This document shows, piece by piece, positions 42,691-55,027 of a DNA stretch of 64,000 nucleotides. Below the pieces are notes generated by a model. That model ran no database searches, was not told where the DNA came from, and worked only from the letters and a program-made list of their open reading frames with translations. The stretch lies in NCBI GenBank assembly GCA_032716605.1, contig CM064505.1, positions 48,061,762 through 48,125,761 of the forward strand, read 5' to 3'. This stretch comes from Paralithodes platypus (Eukaryota; Arthropoda; Malacostraca; Decapoda; Lithodidae). Position 1 is the stretch's first letter; every line of letters starts with the position of its first letter. A program made the position numbers and the translations under genes.

Positions 42691-43314
42691 CTGGTGGTGG
42701 TGTTGTAGGCCTATGGGTGGTTGTTGTTGTTGATGCTGTTGTTCTAGATGCTGCTGCTGTTGTTGTGTCACTTGTGCCTGTGGTTGAGGTGGAGCGTTAG
42801 TAGAGTTATTTTCTAACTTATTCACTCTGTCAGCTACATTTGAAACCACACTGCTTATGTCCACTATGGTTTCTTTTTGACCTGTGGTACACTCTCTCAG
42901 TAATTTAACTTCTATTTGGGTGTTCTTGATTTCACTAAGTAGCACTGACACATCTATCCTATCAAATTGTATAGGTGGTAGGTCCTTTAGGTCCATGGCC
43001 ACGAAAGTGGGTAAGCCCATAGCCTTACTCTCTTGTAGCAATTTAATAATGTCTTTAATGTTCTCAGCACTTTTGTTTGCACCAACTCGTTTAATATTTC
43101 GATAATTGTTATCTTCACTAGTACCAATAAGATCGAACACTCTGTTCTTGGCTGCCACAATTTTATCTTCATCATAAAAGGGCACACACAGCTGCACAAT
43201 ACTGTCTGTAGGTAGACTATCTATTTTATTTGATATAAAGCATAACAGTTCGTTGATTTCAAGGCCATCACTATTTCGTCCCTGGGTTGAGATTGTCCCA
43301 CCTCGCCCCGCCAT
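42676..43314 (-). pseudogene. LINE-B copy 1 ORF1, N-terminal part
   Basis: 212 codons starting MAGRGGTIS. Residues 15-150 are a compact block (INELLCFISNKIDSLP, ENIKDIIKLL, LPTFVAMDLKDLPP) seen before LINE ORF2 in several invertebrates. A likely coiled coil covers about 130-165, then the glutamine tract begins. The frame is lost after the one-base difference from copy 2 near 42689. Confidence 0.82.
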
Positions 43315-43544
43315 CTTGTTTCATACCCAGATGACCAGGGGGGCAGATATTCCACTTCACTTTTCACTCACTTATGGACTATTCACTAACACTGTATATG
43401 TTCCACCACTTTCTCTGTGCATTCATTGTGGAGTTATATACGTTGTTTGCTCTGTGTAGTGTTGACATAGGGTATATATGTTGATAACTTGGAGCAGCAG
43501 TTTACCCAAGGTACCTCTCTTCTTCTTCTTCTTCTTCCATTAGC
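43315..43544 (-). promoter_or_regulatory. LINE-B copy 1 5' leader
   Basis: 230 bp before ORF1, ending in a (CTT)n stretch at about 43519-43538 next to the insertion site. It probably contains the internal promoter, though no specific element is evident. Confidence 0.45.
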
Positions 43545-45013
43545 AAAATGGGGTACTCCTCTGTTTCTCGTTTCTCCTCATCATGGGGGACTGGTATGGA
43601 ATGGTGTCTTGGTTGTTTGTGTCTTCGTTTGTCCTTCCTACTCATCTGTAGGCTGGCAATCCTACAGGTGTTTCCCAACCACGTTCTATCCAACCCCGTC
43701 ACTTCATATATATTTAAAAATTATAGGTCTGCCAAGAGCAAATTGCCAGTTTTTAAAACATAAAAGCTCTATGGTCCACAGAGTCTTTGAAAAATGCGCT
43801 TAAAGTGATCATAGTGATTAATCCAATCACCAAGGAATGTGAACCTCCATTACCAGATAACGTAACGAAAATCCCAAACTCACCTTCTCAAAATTCTCCT
43901 ACTTCCCATCCTACTCAAATACCTGCACCTACAATTCCAATTCCCTCAACCAGCCAACCAAAACCACCATCAACAAACACAACCATCAGTCAACAGAAGA
44001 CGTTTCTTCAACACACCAACAACGCCCCACCCTTTACTTCTCTCGCCAGGTGCCACGCCCCCCCCCCCCCCCAAGCTCATAATGAATCTGACCCGTCTAC
44101 AAACAAAACAAACCTATCCCTACCTACCCACTATTGCGACCACAAACCCAGCTTAAACCTTCATTAAGCACCAAGTACCAAACATTAAGCTCAAAGAAAA
44201 AAAAAATCTGCAATCCTCAACCTATTCCCACTGCCCTAAAACAATCCCATCACCGACGTTTCTCTAAATCCTCTACCCCCCCCCCCCCCCCCCCCTACTT
44301 CACCACCACCAAAAGGCAACGTCCATCTACCTCTCTTTCCACCTCCCCACCAGATCCACGTCCAGTTCAAACGCTTCCAACTCCAATTCTTCATCGCCAA
44401 CTTCCTCAAATTCCGACATTCTGCCACAACCTATCACTACAAAAATGCCTTCTGCCACACTCCCCACAATCATAAGAAAAAAACTTACTTCTCGACCGTC
44501 AGTAAAATCATTCATCCCTAAACCTTGCTTCCCAACCACACCGAACCTCTCTTCAAAACCTAAAGCATCAACCTCAACAAGCAAACATACCTCTCTTACT
44601 CTTCCAACTCGTCTTGCCCCACCCAACCTCTCCCCTTTTCCATCAACTGTATCAAAAAAAAAAAAAACCCAACCACCCAACAAACATCAACAAATCAAAG
44701 TCGTAACCTCAACAAACCTCTCACCTTCACCGCGCACCCCCAACCCCACCTCCACATTACAAGTCTTCATCTTAATAATAATAATAATAATAGTTCTTAA
44801 AGCTAGCGCATGCTAAGCTAGCTAAGGATAGCTCAATAAGGCCGATTAGGCGTATTTCCATTGGGGTCCTGTACTACTACCCCATCCCTTTGCTCATGAG
44901 GGATGGTAACGACTCAGTGCTTGTGAAAAATCTTTAATGCGCCGAGCGTGGGCGCGAACCCGGGCCTTCTGGGTGGAAGTCCGAGACGCTAGTCACTACA
45001 CCAAGCGAGCCGC
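43545..45013 (+). repeat. Tandem unit 2, part after the LINE (includes SINE S2)
   Basis: Resumes unit 2 at AAAATGGGG and ends in SINE S2. Poly(C) tracts near 44050 and 44279 are longer than in unit 1. Confidence 0.88.
44773..45013 (-). mobile_element. SINE copy S2
   Basis: Same SINE as S0, with a slightly shorter (ATT)n tail. Confidence 0.85.
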
Positions 45014-45174
45014 TGTGTACTGCAAATCTGGCTGCTGGTGCAATGAAGGTTGGTGATTGGTGGGGAGGGTTTGAACCTGGATGGTGATTGGCTGACCTTT
45101 CCATTTTTTAATAGGGGTGACTGACCTAGGTGACCCGTCTCCTTGGTAGACAGAAAACGGGAATGACCAGGTAA
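45014..45174. repeat. Tandem unit 3, part before the LINE
   Basis: Same as 38302-38461; continues at 50265 after LINE-B copy 2. Confidence 0.88.
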
Positions 45175-45574
45175 ATAATAATAATAATATAATAATAATA
45201 CTTTATTTCAGACTCACACAGTACAGAGGGGACCATACTGGGGTCCATATATACCTTACAGTAACATAAATATATATAAATATATATAAGCTACTGTACA
45301 TAGGCTACATAAAATAAAAAGAAATTAAATAATACCCAGCTTGCTATCATGTAGTTCACAGCACTGCCTCAACCAAAAACAGTGGTCATTCAACTACTGT
45401 GTTACCAAAACCACTGTCCTAATTGTGTACAGTACCATGCCTCACATCATTTAGCCTCCGGTACAGTATGTTGCTACAGTACAGTATAGGAATATCGGTA
45501 CTGTACTGCACTATGAGGATCAGTACCGGTATGCTAATTCTGTAGAGTAGCAGACCTGAAATCATTACTTAAGG

Positions 45575-47923
45575 TTAAATATAGAGCAACTTCCTCCAGT
45601 GTGCCTGGATCCTGGAGGTGTACACTATGCTTGGAGTTTGTAGCATTTTAATGATCCTGTTCTCAGAAGTGTTAAGGCGCTGAATGAATTTATATGTTAG
45701 CTTTCTAATGAGTGATTTGTAACAGTGTAAGTTCATATAGGCACATAGCGTACTTGTACTCTCATATTTTGAGAGCCCCAGAAACATTTTCATGATATTG
45801 TGATATGAGATACTTAGTCTATTCACTGTCATTTTCTTATAGTTCCACCATAGTTGTGCTGTATACATTGGTGAGCAGTAGGAGTTGAACAATGTTATTT
45901 TTGTATCCCATGTGCACATATGAAATTTTCTTAATATTGAATTTCCCTGCATGTAAAGTTGCCTTCGCTGACGACCCTTATCCTCATCATCTGAGCGATC
46001 ACATGAAATATAGTGTCCTAGATACTTTACTTTACTTACTTCTTCTATAATTTCTTCATACAAATGGAATTTAGGTAGCTTTGATTTCAATAGAAGGTTA
46101 GATTTAAATATTATGATATTGCTCTTTATAGGATTAAATTTGACTGAATGTTCGATTCCAAATTTTTCACATACTCTTAATAATTTATCCAGTCCTGCTC
46201 CAGAGGGCGCGATTAAGGCTAGGTCATCAGCATACATGAGATGATTTACAATGGTGCTGCCAATACAGCACCCAGTGCGAGTCTTGTTCAGCTCCAGACT
46301 AAGATCATCCATGTAGACGTTGAAAAGATACGGAGACAATATCCCCCCCTGCCTAACACCATTGGTTACGGCGAAAGAGCCTGACAGGATGTTGCCCCAT
46401 CTTACACACATTTTTTGATTAGCATACCAGAAAATAAGTATCCTAACAATATAGCTAGGCACTCCCCTGTTAACTAATTTTTCAAATAAGGTTTTGTGAC
46501 ACACCCTATCAAAAGCCTTACTTGCATCAAGAAAACAAGAGAAAATTGAGCTATTTAGTTTGTTGTATGTATCAATCACTTCTTTCAGCACATATATGCA
46601 TTGGTCTGTGCCGTGATTTTTCTTAAAGCCAAACTGATTGCTGCTGGTGACAATATATGCAGACATTCTTTCTAGCATTATCATTTCAACTACCTTACTC
46701 ACCACACTAGCAAGTGCTACTGGGCGGTAGTTGTCTTTTGCTGTAATTTTACCTGATTTATCTTTAATGACAGGAACAAGTATTACGGATATCATAGACT
46801 CCGGCAGGACACCATGCGTAAATAGACTGGTGATGCAAGAACTAAGTTTATCTATTAACAACTTATCTGCATATTTAAGATGTTCTGCATATATACCATC
46901 CAGCCCACAAGCTTTATTTAGGTTAAGTTTTCTTATGGCATTCTCAAGATCACTTTCAGTCACTTTAATGTCTTCATAATTACTATCTTTCACATATTGA
47001 ATTGCACCATTAGTAGACCTTTGGTTTACACTGTTAAGTAGTTCCTTAAAATGAGTTTTCCATAAGTCAGCAATGTTCTCTTCACCCGTAACCCCCTCAA
47101 CACTGACAGGTAATGGTGTGTTACAATTTTGCATGGATCTGATGTCCTTCCAAAAACAGTTAGTATCCTTTTCTGCCAGACTCTTTGCAAGGGCTTCCTT
47201 CCTTAATTGGTTTTCATTTTGCTTAATAAATCTAATGGCATATTTGGTCCTAGCCTTTGCTCTTTTGTGAAGTTCAAATATAGGCCCCTGTCTAGGCTGA
47301 CCTACTTCAAGCCAATGAGACCTAGCATCTCTGGAGGCCTGATACAGGTCAGCCACATAGTCTTGCCAACCTGGCTTATTGAATGAGGACTTATATTTAC
47401 GGCTATTAAAAATACTTTCCCCCGCTTTTGATAAAGAATCTATTATACTATTGTAAAATTTAATAATGTCCTTTCTGTGTTGTGCATCACTACATTTTGG
47501 ATCCCTGCATTGTGCTACACCATTACCATCATATTGCACCCTATTTAATAAGTCCTTGGTTTTATCACAGTACATTTGGCACTCTTCATTTGAGATTACA
47601 TTCCATGGAACTTTTGCCTTGATGCTATTGCTAGTTTCTGTTATTTCCGGTGCTTTATTAATTTGGATTGTTAATTCTATAGGTATGTGGTCGTCATCCG
47701 TAATGTCGTATCTTATGGCCATTTCTGAGATAGAGTCATGAAAGTCAGAGCTAGAGATTGCATGATCAAGCCACGACCTGGTCTCCCATGCTTCACTAAC
47801 ATATGTATAGCTATTTTCTGGAAGCAGGTTTTTGGAGGACAAAATTAAACCTTGCTCCTCACAAAACCTTAACATATGTTTAGCAAACATGGAACCACCC
47901 AACTCGTGAGGGTAGCATTCCAA
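45575..47923 (-). pseudogene. LINE-B copy 2 ORF2, endonuclease end and RT
   Basis: 782-codon frame from the frameshift to the stop. It keeps the C-terminal endonuclease motifs (SWLDHAI, DDDHIP) and the whole RT with YADD. It has three residues (GIY) lacking in copy 1. It is separated from the endonuclease start (47869-48444) by loss of one G near 47912, in a G run of three here versus four in copy 1. Confidence 0.9.
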
Positions 47924-48444
47924 TCACCTACCACTGAGTAACACGTTATCTCTAATTCAGAAATTAGGCCACCAAGCTCCCCTAACTTTTCCAAATAAAG
48001 TTCTTCATTTTCTGCACACTGATACGGTAAGTAAACACAAAATATTGCAAATTTTCTGTGTCCCACTTCCAGCTGTATTCCCGCACACCAGCTTAAATTT
48101 GTCTCAATGGTTTTAATTACACTATCTAGGCACGATCTCCACATTATTGCAACTCCCCCTGGGGGGTGACCTGCCACAATACCATCACGTGTGTCCGTAG
48201 TGGAGACCCCGTACCCATGGAAATCTTTATCTAATATGTTCAAATTACCTAAGTCCTGTTTTGTGTACCAGGTTTCCTGAAGGCAGACTATGTCACTGGT
48301 CCTTAATGTAGATACGATGTCAGGTCGCAACAGGAGATTCCTCTTTGTTTTGGGGAGTCCTCTGCAATTGTATGAAGTTACTTTTATACTTGCTGCTATC
48401 CCCTCCATTACTGCGAGTTGGATAGTGGTGTGCGATGCCTCCAA
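47869..48444 (-). pseudogene. LINE-B copy 2 ORF2, endonuclease N-terminal part
   Basis: 191 codons matching residues 1-178 of copy 1 ORF2, including QETW and GDWNA, then out of frame after the one-base loss near 47912. Confidence 0.88.
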
Positions 48445-48884
48445 GTCCCAGAAGCCTCTGCACTGTCCTCATTGGGATATTGTCTTGGTTCTCTGTACCA
48501 GTTGACATATGCATCTTCTGGCCACAGGTCAGGATTCATGAAAACATCTGGATCTGGACATTCGCTAGTTATACAAAAGGAGGCACAGGTAGTGGACCTG
48601 GAGAGGGTGGTCAGCTGTCTTACCTCTATATTTATATGTAGATTATCAGCCAAGTATGTCTTGAGATTCTCAGCAGTAACACTAGGGTTGAATCCTGTGG
48701 CAAACACCCTAGCTAGTCGGGGCCTTTTGATGGTATTGAGGCCAGTATCCTTGACCCTACCTTTAATTCCTGGCTGGTTTCTCGGTCTAGGGTGAACCTG
48801 CTCGCCTTCCCTAGAGTAGCGAGGCTTGCCATTCACCCATTTGGACCATAGTCCATGGGTTTTCCCTTGCATTGGCTCCTTCAT
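48408..48884 (-). pseudogene. LINE-B copy 2 ORF1, C-terminal part
   Basis: RRM-like block of ORF1 as in copy 1, out of frame with the rest because of one extra G near 48843 (TTTGGACC here, TTTGACC in copy 1). Overlaps the ORF2 start by 37 bp. Confidence 0.82.
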
Positions 48885-50034
48885 TTGGTTCAGTTTGTGT
48901 AGGTAAATTTGAGGATGGTGTAGCTGGCACTGTATTATCTTCTCTCGTTGCCGACGATAAAGATTGCTGTTGTGTTCGGTGTTGTTGCTGTTGTGGTCGC
49001 TGCTGCTGCCACACCTGGTGTTGCCTTTGATATGAATGCTGCTGCTGGGTTAGTTTGGATTGTTGTAGTTGTCGCTGGTGTTGTTGTTTTTGTTGATGCT
49101 GTTGCTGCTGCTGCACCTGCTGTTGTTGCTGCTGCACCTGCTGCTGTTGTTGCTGCTGCACCTGCTGCTGTTGTTGCTGCTGCACCTGCTGTTGTTGCTG
49201 CTGCATCTGCTGTTGTTGCTGCTGCACCTGCTGTTGTTGCTGTTGCACCTGCTGGTGCTGCTGCTGTTGTGGTTGTTGCTGCTGTTGTGGTTGTTGCTGC
49301 TGTTGTTGTTGTTGCTGTTGATGCTGTTGTTGTATGGGTCGCTGTTGTTGCTGGGGCTGTTGTGTTTGGAGTTGTTGCAGCTGTTGCTGTTGTAGTTCAG
49401 CCTGCTGTTTCTGGTGGTGGTGTTGTAGGCCTATGGGTGGTTGTTGTTGTTGATGCTGTTGTTCTAGATGCTGCTGCTGTTGTTGTGTCACTTGTGCCTG
49501 TGGTTGAGGTGGAGCGTTAGTAGAGTTATTTTCTAACTTATTCACTCTGTCAGCTACATTTGAAACCACACTGCTTATGTCCACTATGGTTTCTTTTTGA
49601 CCTGTGGTACACTCTCTCAGTAATTTAACTTCTATTTGGGTGTTCTTGATTTCACTAAGTAGCACTGACACATCTATCCTATCAAATTGTATAGGTGGTA
49701 GGTCCTTTAGGTCCATGGCCACGAAAGTGGGTAAGCCCATAGCCTTACTCTCTTGTAGCAATTTAATAATGTCTTTAATGTTCTCAGCACTTTTGTTTGC
49801 ACCAACTCGTTTAATATTTCGATAATTGTTATCTTCACTAGTACCAATAAGATCGAACACTCTGTTCTTGGCTGCCACAATTTTATCTTCATCATAAAAG
49901 GGCACACACAGCTGCACAATACTGTCTGTAGGTAGACTATCTATTTTATTTGATATAAAGCATAACAGTTCGTTGATTTCAAGGCCATCACTATTTCGTC
50001 CCTGGGTTGAGATTGTCCCACCTCGCCCCGCCAT
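48811..50034 (-). CDS. LINE-B copy 2 ORF1, N-terminal and glutamine-rich part
   Basis: 407 codons from MAGRGG through the glutamine tract, uninterrupted here whereas copy 1 is broken at 42689. Nearly half the protein is Gln in the CAG/CAA region (about 48960-49410), with interspersed Val-Gln and Met-Gln. The frame ends after the extra base near 48843. The tract would be prone to replication slippage. Confidence 0.85.
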   Translation of the reverse strand: MAGRGGTISTQGRNSDGLEINELLCFISNKIDSLPTDSIVQLCVPFYDEDKIVAAKNRVFDLIGTSEDNNYRNIKRVGANKSAENIKDIIKLLQESKAMGLPTFVAMDLKDLPPIQFDRIDVSVLLSEIKNTQIEVKLLRECTTGQKETIVDISSVVSNVADRVNKLENNSTNAPPQPQAQVTQQQQQHLEQQHQQQQPPIGLQHHHQKQQAELQQQQLQQLQTQQPQQQQRPIQQQHQQQQQQQQQQPQQQQQPQQQQHQQVQQQQQQVQQQQQQMQQQQQQVQQQQQQQVQQQQQQQVQQQQQQVQQQQQHQQKQQHQRQLQQSKLTQQQHSYQRQHQVWQQQRPQQQQHRTQQQSLSSATREDNTVPATPSSNLPTQTEPNEGANARENPWTMVQMGEWQASLL

Positions 50035-50264
50035 CTTGTTTCATACCCAGATGACCAGGGGGGCAGATATTCCACTTCACTTTTCACTCACTTATGGACT
50101 ATTCACTAACACTGTATATGTTCCACCACTTTCTCTGTGCATTCATTGTGGAGTTATATACGTTGTTTGCTCTGTGTAGTGTTGACATAGGGTATATATG
50201 TTGATAACTTGGAGCAGCAGTTTACCCAAGGTACCTCTCTTCTTCTTCTTCTTCTTCCATTAGC

Positions 50265-51002
50265 AAAATGGGGTACTCCTCTGTTTCTCGTTTCTCCTCA
50301 TCATGGGGGACTGGTATGGAATGGTGTCTTGGTTGTTTGTGTCTTCGTTTGTCCTTCCTACTCATCTGTAGGCTGGCAATCCTACAGGTGTTTCCCAACC
50401 ACGTTCTATCCAACCCCGTCACTTCATATATATTTAAAAATTATAGGTCTGCCAAGAGCAAATTGCCAGTTTTTAAAACATAAAAGCTCTATGGTCCACA
50501 GAGTCTTTGAAAAATGCGCTTAAAGTGATCATAGTGATTAATCCAATCACCAAGGAATGTGAACCTCCATTACCAGATAACGTAACGAAAATCCCAAACT
50601 CACCTTCTCAAAATTCTCCTACTTCCCATCCTACTCAAATACCTGCACCTACAATTCCAATTCCCTCAACCAGCCAACCAAAACCACCATCAACAAACAC
50701 AACCATCAGTCAACAGAAGACGTTTCTTCAACACACACCAAGAACGCCACACCCTTTACTTCTCTCGCCAGGTGCCACGCCCCCCCCCCCCCCCCCAAGC
50801 TCATAATGAATCTGACCCGTCTACAAACAAAACAAACCTATCCCTACCTACCCACTATAAATTGCGACCACAAACCCAGCTTAAACCTTCATTAAGCACC
50901 AAGTACCAAACATTAAGCTCAAAGAAAAAAAAAATCTGCAATCCTCAACCTATTCCCACTGCCCTAAAACAATCCCATCACCGACGTTTCTCTAAATCCT
51001 CT

Positions 51003-51035
<33 letters not shown>

Positions 51036-51763
51036 TACTTCACCACCACCAAAAAGGCAACGTCCATCTACCTCTCTTTCCACCTCCCCCACCAGATCCA
51101 CGTCCAGTTCAAACGCTTCCAACTCCAATTCTTCATCGCCAACTTCCTCAAATTCCGACATTCTGCCACAACCTATCACTACAAAAATGCCTTCTGCCAC
51201 ACTCCCCACAATCATAAGAAAAAAAACTTACTTCTCGACCGTCAGTAAAATCATTCATCCCTAAACCTTGCTTCCCAACCACACCGAACCTCTCTTCAAA
51301 ACCTAAAGCATCAACCTCAACAAGCAAACATACCTCTCTTACTCTTCCAACTCGTCTTGCCCCACCCAACCTCTCCCCTTTTCCATCAACTGTATCAAAA
51401 AAAAAAAAAAACCCAACCACCCAACAAACATCAACAAATCAAAGTCGTAACCTCAACAAAAACCTCTCACCTTCACCGCGCACCCCCAACCCCACCTCCA
51501 CATTACAAGTCTTCATCTTAATAATAATAATAATAATAATAGTTCTTAAAGCTAGCGCATGCTAAGCTAGCTAAGGATAGCTCAATAAGGCCGATTAGGC
51601 GTATTTCCATTGGGGTCCTGTACTACTACCCCATCCCTTTGCTCATGAGGGATGGTAACGACTCAGTGCTTGTGAAAAATCTTTAATGCGCCGAGCGTGG
51701 GCGCGAACCCGGGCCTTCTGGGTGGAAGTCCGAGACGCTAGTCACTACACCAAGCGAGCCGCT
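50265..51763 (+). repeat. Tandem unit 3, part after the LINE (includes SINE S3)
   Basis: Same layout as 43545-45013. The poly(C) tract at about 51005-51035 is 31 nt, the longest in the array. Confidence 0.88.
51519..51763 (-). mobile_element. SINE copy S3
   Basis: Same SINE as S0. Confidence 0.85.
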
Positions 51764-53397
51764 GTGTACTGCAAATCTGGCTGCTGGTGCAATGAAGGTT
51801 GGTGATTGGTGGGGAGGGTTTGAACCTGGATGGTGATTGGCTGACCTTTCCATTTTTTAATAGGGGTGACTGACCTAGGTGACCCGTCTCCTTGGTAGAC
51901 AGAAAACGGGAATGACCAGGTAAAATGGGGTACTCCTCTGTTTCTCGTTTCTCCTCATCATGGGGGACTGGTATGGAATGGTGTCTTGGTTGTTTGTGTC
52001 TTCGTTTGTCCTTCCTACTCATCTGTAGGCTGGCAATCCTACAGGTGTTTCCCAACCACGTTCTATCCAACCCCGTCACTTCATATATATTTAAAAATTA
52101 TAGGTCTGCCAAGAGCAAATTGCCAGTTTTCAAAACATAAAAGCTCTATGGTCCACAGAGTCTTTGAAAAATGCGCTTAAAGTGATCATAGTGATTAATC
52201 CAATCACCAAGGAATGTGAACCTCCATTACCAGATAACGTAACGAAAATCCCAAACTCACCTTCTCAAAATTCTCCTACTTCCCATCCTACTCAAATACC
52301 TGCACCTACAATTCCAATTCCCTCAACCAGCCAACCAAAACCACCATCAACAAACACAACCATCAGTCAACAGAAGACGTTTCTTCAACACACACCAAGA
52401 ACGCCACACCCTTTACTTCTCTCGCCAGGTGCCACGCCCCCCCCCCCCAAGCTCATAATGAATCTGACCCGTCTACAAACAAAACAAACCTATCCCTACC
52501 TACCCCCTATAAATTGCGACCACAAACCCAGCTTAAACCTTCATTAAGCACCAAGTACCAAACATTAAACTCAAAGAAAAAAAAAATCTGCAATCCTCAA
52601 CCTATTCCCACTGCCCTAAAACAATCCCATCACCGACGTTTCTCTAAATCCTCTACCCCCCCCCCCCCCTACTTCACCACCACCAAAAAGGCAACGTCCA
52701 TCTACCTCTCTTTCCACCTCCCCCACCAGATCCACGTCCAGTTCAAACGCTTCCAACTCCAATTCTTCATCGCCAACTTCCTCAAATTCCGACATTCTGC
52801 CACAACCTATCACTACAAAAATGCCTTCTGCCACACTCCCCACAATCATAAGAAAAAAAACTTACTTCTCGACCGTCAGTAAAATCATTCATCCCTAAAC
52901 CTTGCTTCCCAACCACACCGAACCTCTCTTCAAAACCTAAAGCATCAACCTCAACAAGCAAACATACCTCTCTTACTCTTCCAACTCGTCTTGCCCCACC
53001 CAACCTCTCCCCTTTTCCATCAACTGTATCAAAAAAAAAAAAAAACCCAACCACCCAACAAACATCAACAAATCAAAGTCGTAACCTCAACAAAAACCTC
53101 TCACCTTCACCGCGCACCCCCAACCCCACCTCCACATTACAAGTCTTCATCTTAATAATAATAATAATAATAATAGTTCTTAAAGCTAGCGCATGCTAAG
53201 CTAGCTAAGGATAGCTCAATAAGGCCGATTAGGCGTATTTCCATTGGGGTCCTGTACTACTACCCCATCCCTTTGCTCATGAGGGATGGTAACGACTCAG
53301 TGCTTGTGAAAAATCTTTAATGCGCCGAGCGTGGGCGCGAACCCGGGCCTTCTGGGTGGAAGTCCGAGACGCTAGTCACTACACCAAGCGAGCCGCT
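51764..53397 (+). repeat. Tandem unit 4 (includes SINE S4)
   Basis: 1634 bp, no LINE; the LINE-B target site is intact near 51920. Confidence 0.9.
53153..53397 (-). mobile_element. SINE copy S4
   Basis: Same SINE as S0. Confidence 0.85.
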
Positions 53398-53558
53398 GTG
53401 TACTGCAAATCTGGCTGCTGGTGCAATGAAGGTTGGTGATTGGTGGGGAGGGTTTGAACCTGGATGGTGATTGGCTGACCTTTCCATTTTTTAATAGGGG
53501 TGACTGACCTAGGTGACCCGTCTCCTTGGTAGACAGAAAACGGGAATGACCAGGTAAA

Positions 53559-54485
53559 ATGGGGTACTCCTCTGTTTCTCGTTTCTCCTCATCATGGGGG
53601 ACTGGTATGGAATGGTGTCTTGGTTGTTTGTGTCTTCGTTTGTCCTTCCTACTCATCTGTAGGCTGGCAATCCTACAGGTGTTTCCCAACCACGTTCTAT
53701 CCAACCCCGTCACTTCATATATATTTAAAAATTATAGGTCTGCCAAGAGCAAATTGCCAGTTTTTCAAAACATAAAAGCTCTATGGTCCACAGAGTCTTT
53801 GAAAAATGCGCTTAAAGTGATCATAGTGATTAATCCAATCACCAAGGAATGTGAACCTCCATTACCAGATAACGTAACGAAAATCCCAAACTCACCTTCT
53901 CAAAATTCTCCTACTTCCCATCCTACTCAAATACCTGCACCTACAATTCCAATTCCCTCAACCAGCCAACCAAAACCACCATCAACAAACACAACCATCA
54001 GTCAACAGAAGACGTTTCTTCAACACACACCAAGAACGCCACACCCTTTACTTCTCTCGCCAGGTGCCACGGCCCCTCCCCAAGCTCATAATGAATCTGA
54101 CCCGTCTACAAACAAAACAAACCTATCCCTACCTACCCCCTATAAATTGCGACCACAAACCCAGCTTAAACCTTCATTAAGCACCAAGTACCAAACATTA
54201 AGCTCAAAGAAAAAAAAAATCTGCAATCCTCAACCTATTCCCACTGCCCTAAAACAATCCCATCACCGACGTTTCTCTAAATCCTCTACCCCCCCCCCCC
54301 CCCTACTTCACCACCACCAAAAAGGCAACGTCCATCTACCTCTCTTTCCACCTCCCCCACCAGATCCACGTCCAGTTCAAACGCTTCCAACTCCAATTCT
54401 TCATCGCCAACTTCCTCAAATTCCGACATTCTGCCACAACCTATCACTACAAAAATGCCTTCTGCCACACTCCCCACAATCATAA
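53559..54485 (+). pseudogene. Proline/serine-rich ORF of the tandem unit
   Basis: 308 codons in this unit only. From about residue 95 it is rich in Pro, Ser, Thr and Asn (PSQNSPTSHPTQIPAP and similar), then basic (SSKKKKICN). The composition recalls the low-complexity region between zinc knuckle and endonuclease in Jockey- or I-like LINE ORF1 proteins, but no diagnostic motif is left. Frames in the other four units break at different homopolymers (A and C runs). I treat it as a decayed fragment of unknown element; a novel short gene is the alternative. Confidence 0.35.
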
Positions 54486-54785
54486 GAAAAAAACTTACTT
54501 CTCGACCGTCAGTAAAATCATTCATCCCTAAACCTTGCTTCCCAACCACACCGAACCTCTCTTCAAAACCTAAAGCATCAACCTCAACAAGCAAACATAC
54601 CTCTCTTACTCTTCCAACTCGTCTTGCCCCACCCAACCTCTCCCCTTTTCCATCAACTGTATCAAAAAAAAAAAAAAACCCAACCACCCAACAAACATCA
54701 ACAAATCAAAGTCGTAACCTCAACAAAAACCTCTCACCTTCACCGCGCACCCCCAACCCCACCTCCACATTACAAGTCTTCATCT

Positions 54786-55027
54786 TAATAATAATAATAA
54801 TAATAGTTCTTAAAGCTAGCGCATGCTAAGCTAGCTAAGGATAGCTCAATAAGGCCGATTAGGCGTATTTCCATTGGGGTCCTGTACTACTACCCCATCC
54901 CTTTGCTCATGAGGGATGGTAACGACTCAGTGCTTGTGAAAAATCTTTAATGCGCCGAGCGTGGGCGCGAACCCGGGCCTTCTGGGTGGAAGTCCGAGAC
55001 GCTAGTCACTACACCAAGCGAGCCGCT
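54786..55027 (-). mobile_element. SINE copy S5
   Basis: Last SINE of the array. After its 5' end at 55027 the sequence (TGGTTCATCAGACTC) differs from all other copies, marking the right edge of the array. Confidence 0.85.

Larger units (their letters stand above)
38462..43544 (-). mobile_element. LINE-B copy 1, full length (about 5.1 kb)
   Basis: Minus-strand LINE with 5' leader, ORF1, ORF2 with apurinic-type endonuclease and RT, a 3' untranslated region of about 375 bp and an (ATT)n tail at about 38462-38488. The empty site in units 1, 4 and 5 reads CCAGGTAAAATGGGG; here it is split with at most 3-4 shared A residues, so the target duplication is short or absent. Confidence 0.92.
45175..50264 (-). 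mobile_element. LINE-B copy 2, full length (about 5.1 kb)
   Basis: Almost identical to copy 1 and inserted at exactly the same position of the tandem unit, exactly 6720 bp further along (43547 to 50267). It therefore arose by duplication of a unit already holding the LINE, not by a second insertion. Confidence 0.92.
53398..55027 (+). repeat. Tandem unit 5 (includes SINE S5)
   Basis: 1630 bp, no LINE. One extra T near 53764 joins two frames that are separate in the other units, giving the longest plus-strand ORF of the family (53559-54485). Confidence 0.9.

Noticed and set aside
42227..42733. Alanine/valine- and leucine-rich plus-strand ORFs (also at 48948-49520)
   Set aside because: They are the other-strand reading of the CAG/CAA glutamine tract of LINE-B ORF1.
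36824..43547. Two independent LINE-B insertions into the array
   Set aside because: Identical insertion point and near-identical sequence including flanks make duplication of one insertion far more likely.
54286..54687. Glycine/glutamate-rich minus-strand ORFs in the tandem units
   Set aside because: Antisense of the proline/serine-rich plus-strand frames; they break at different homopolymers in each unit.
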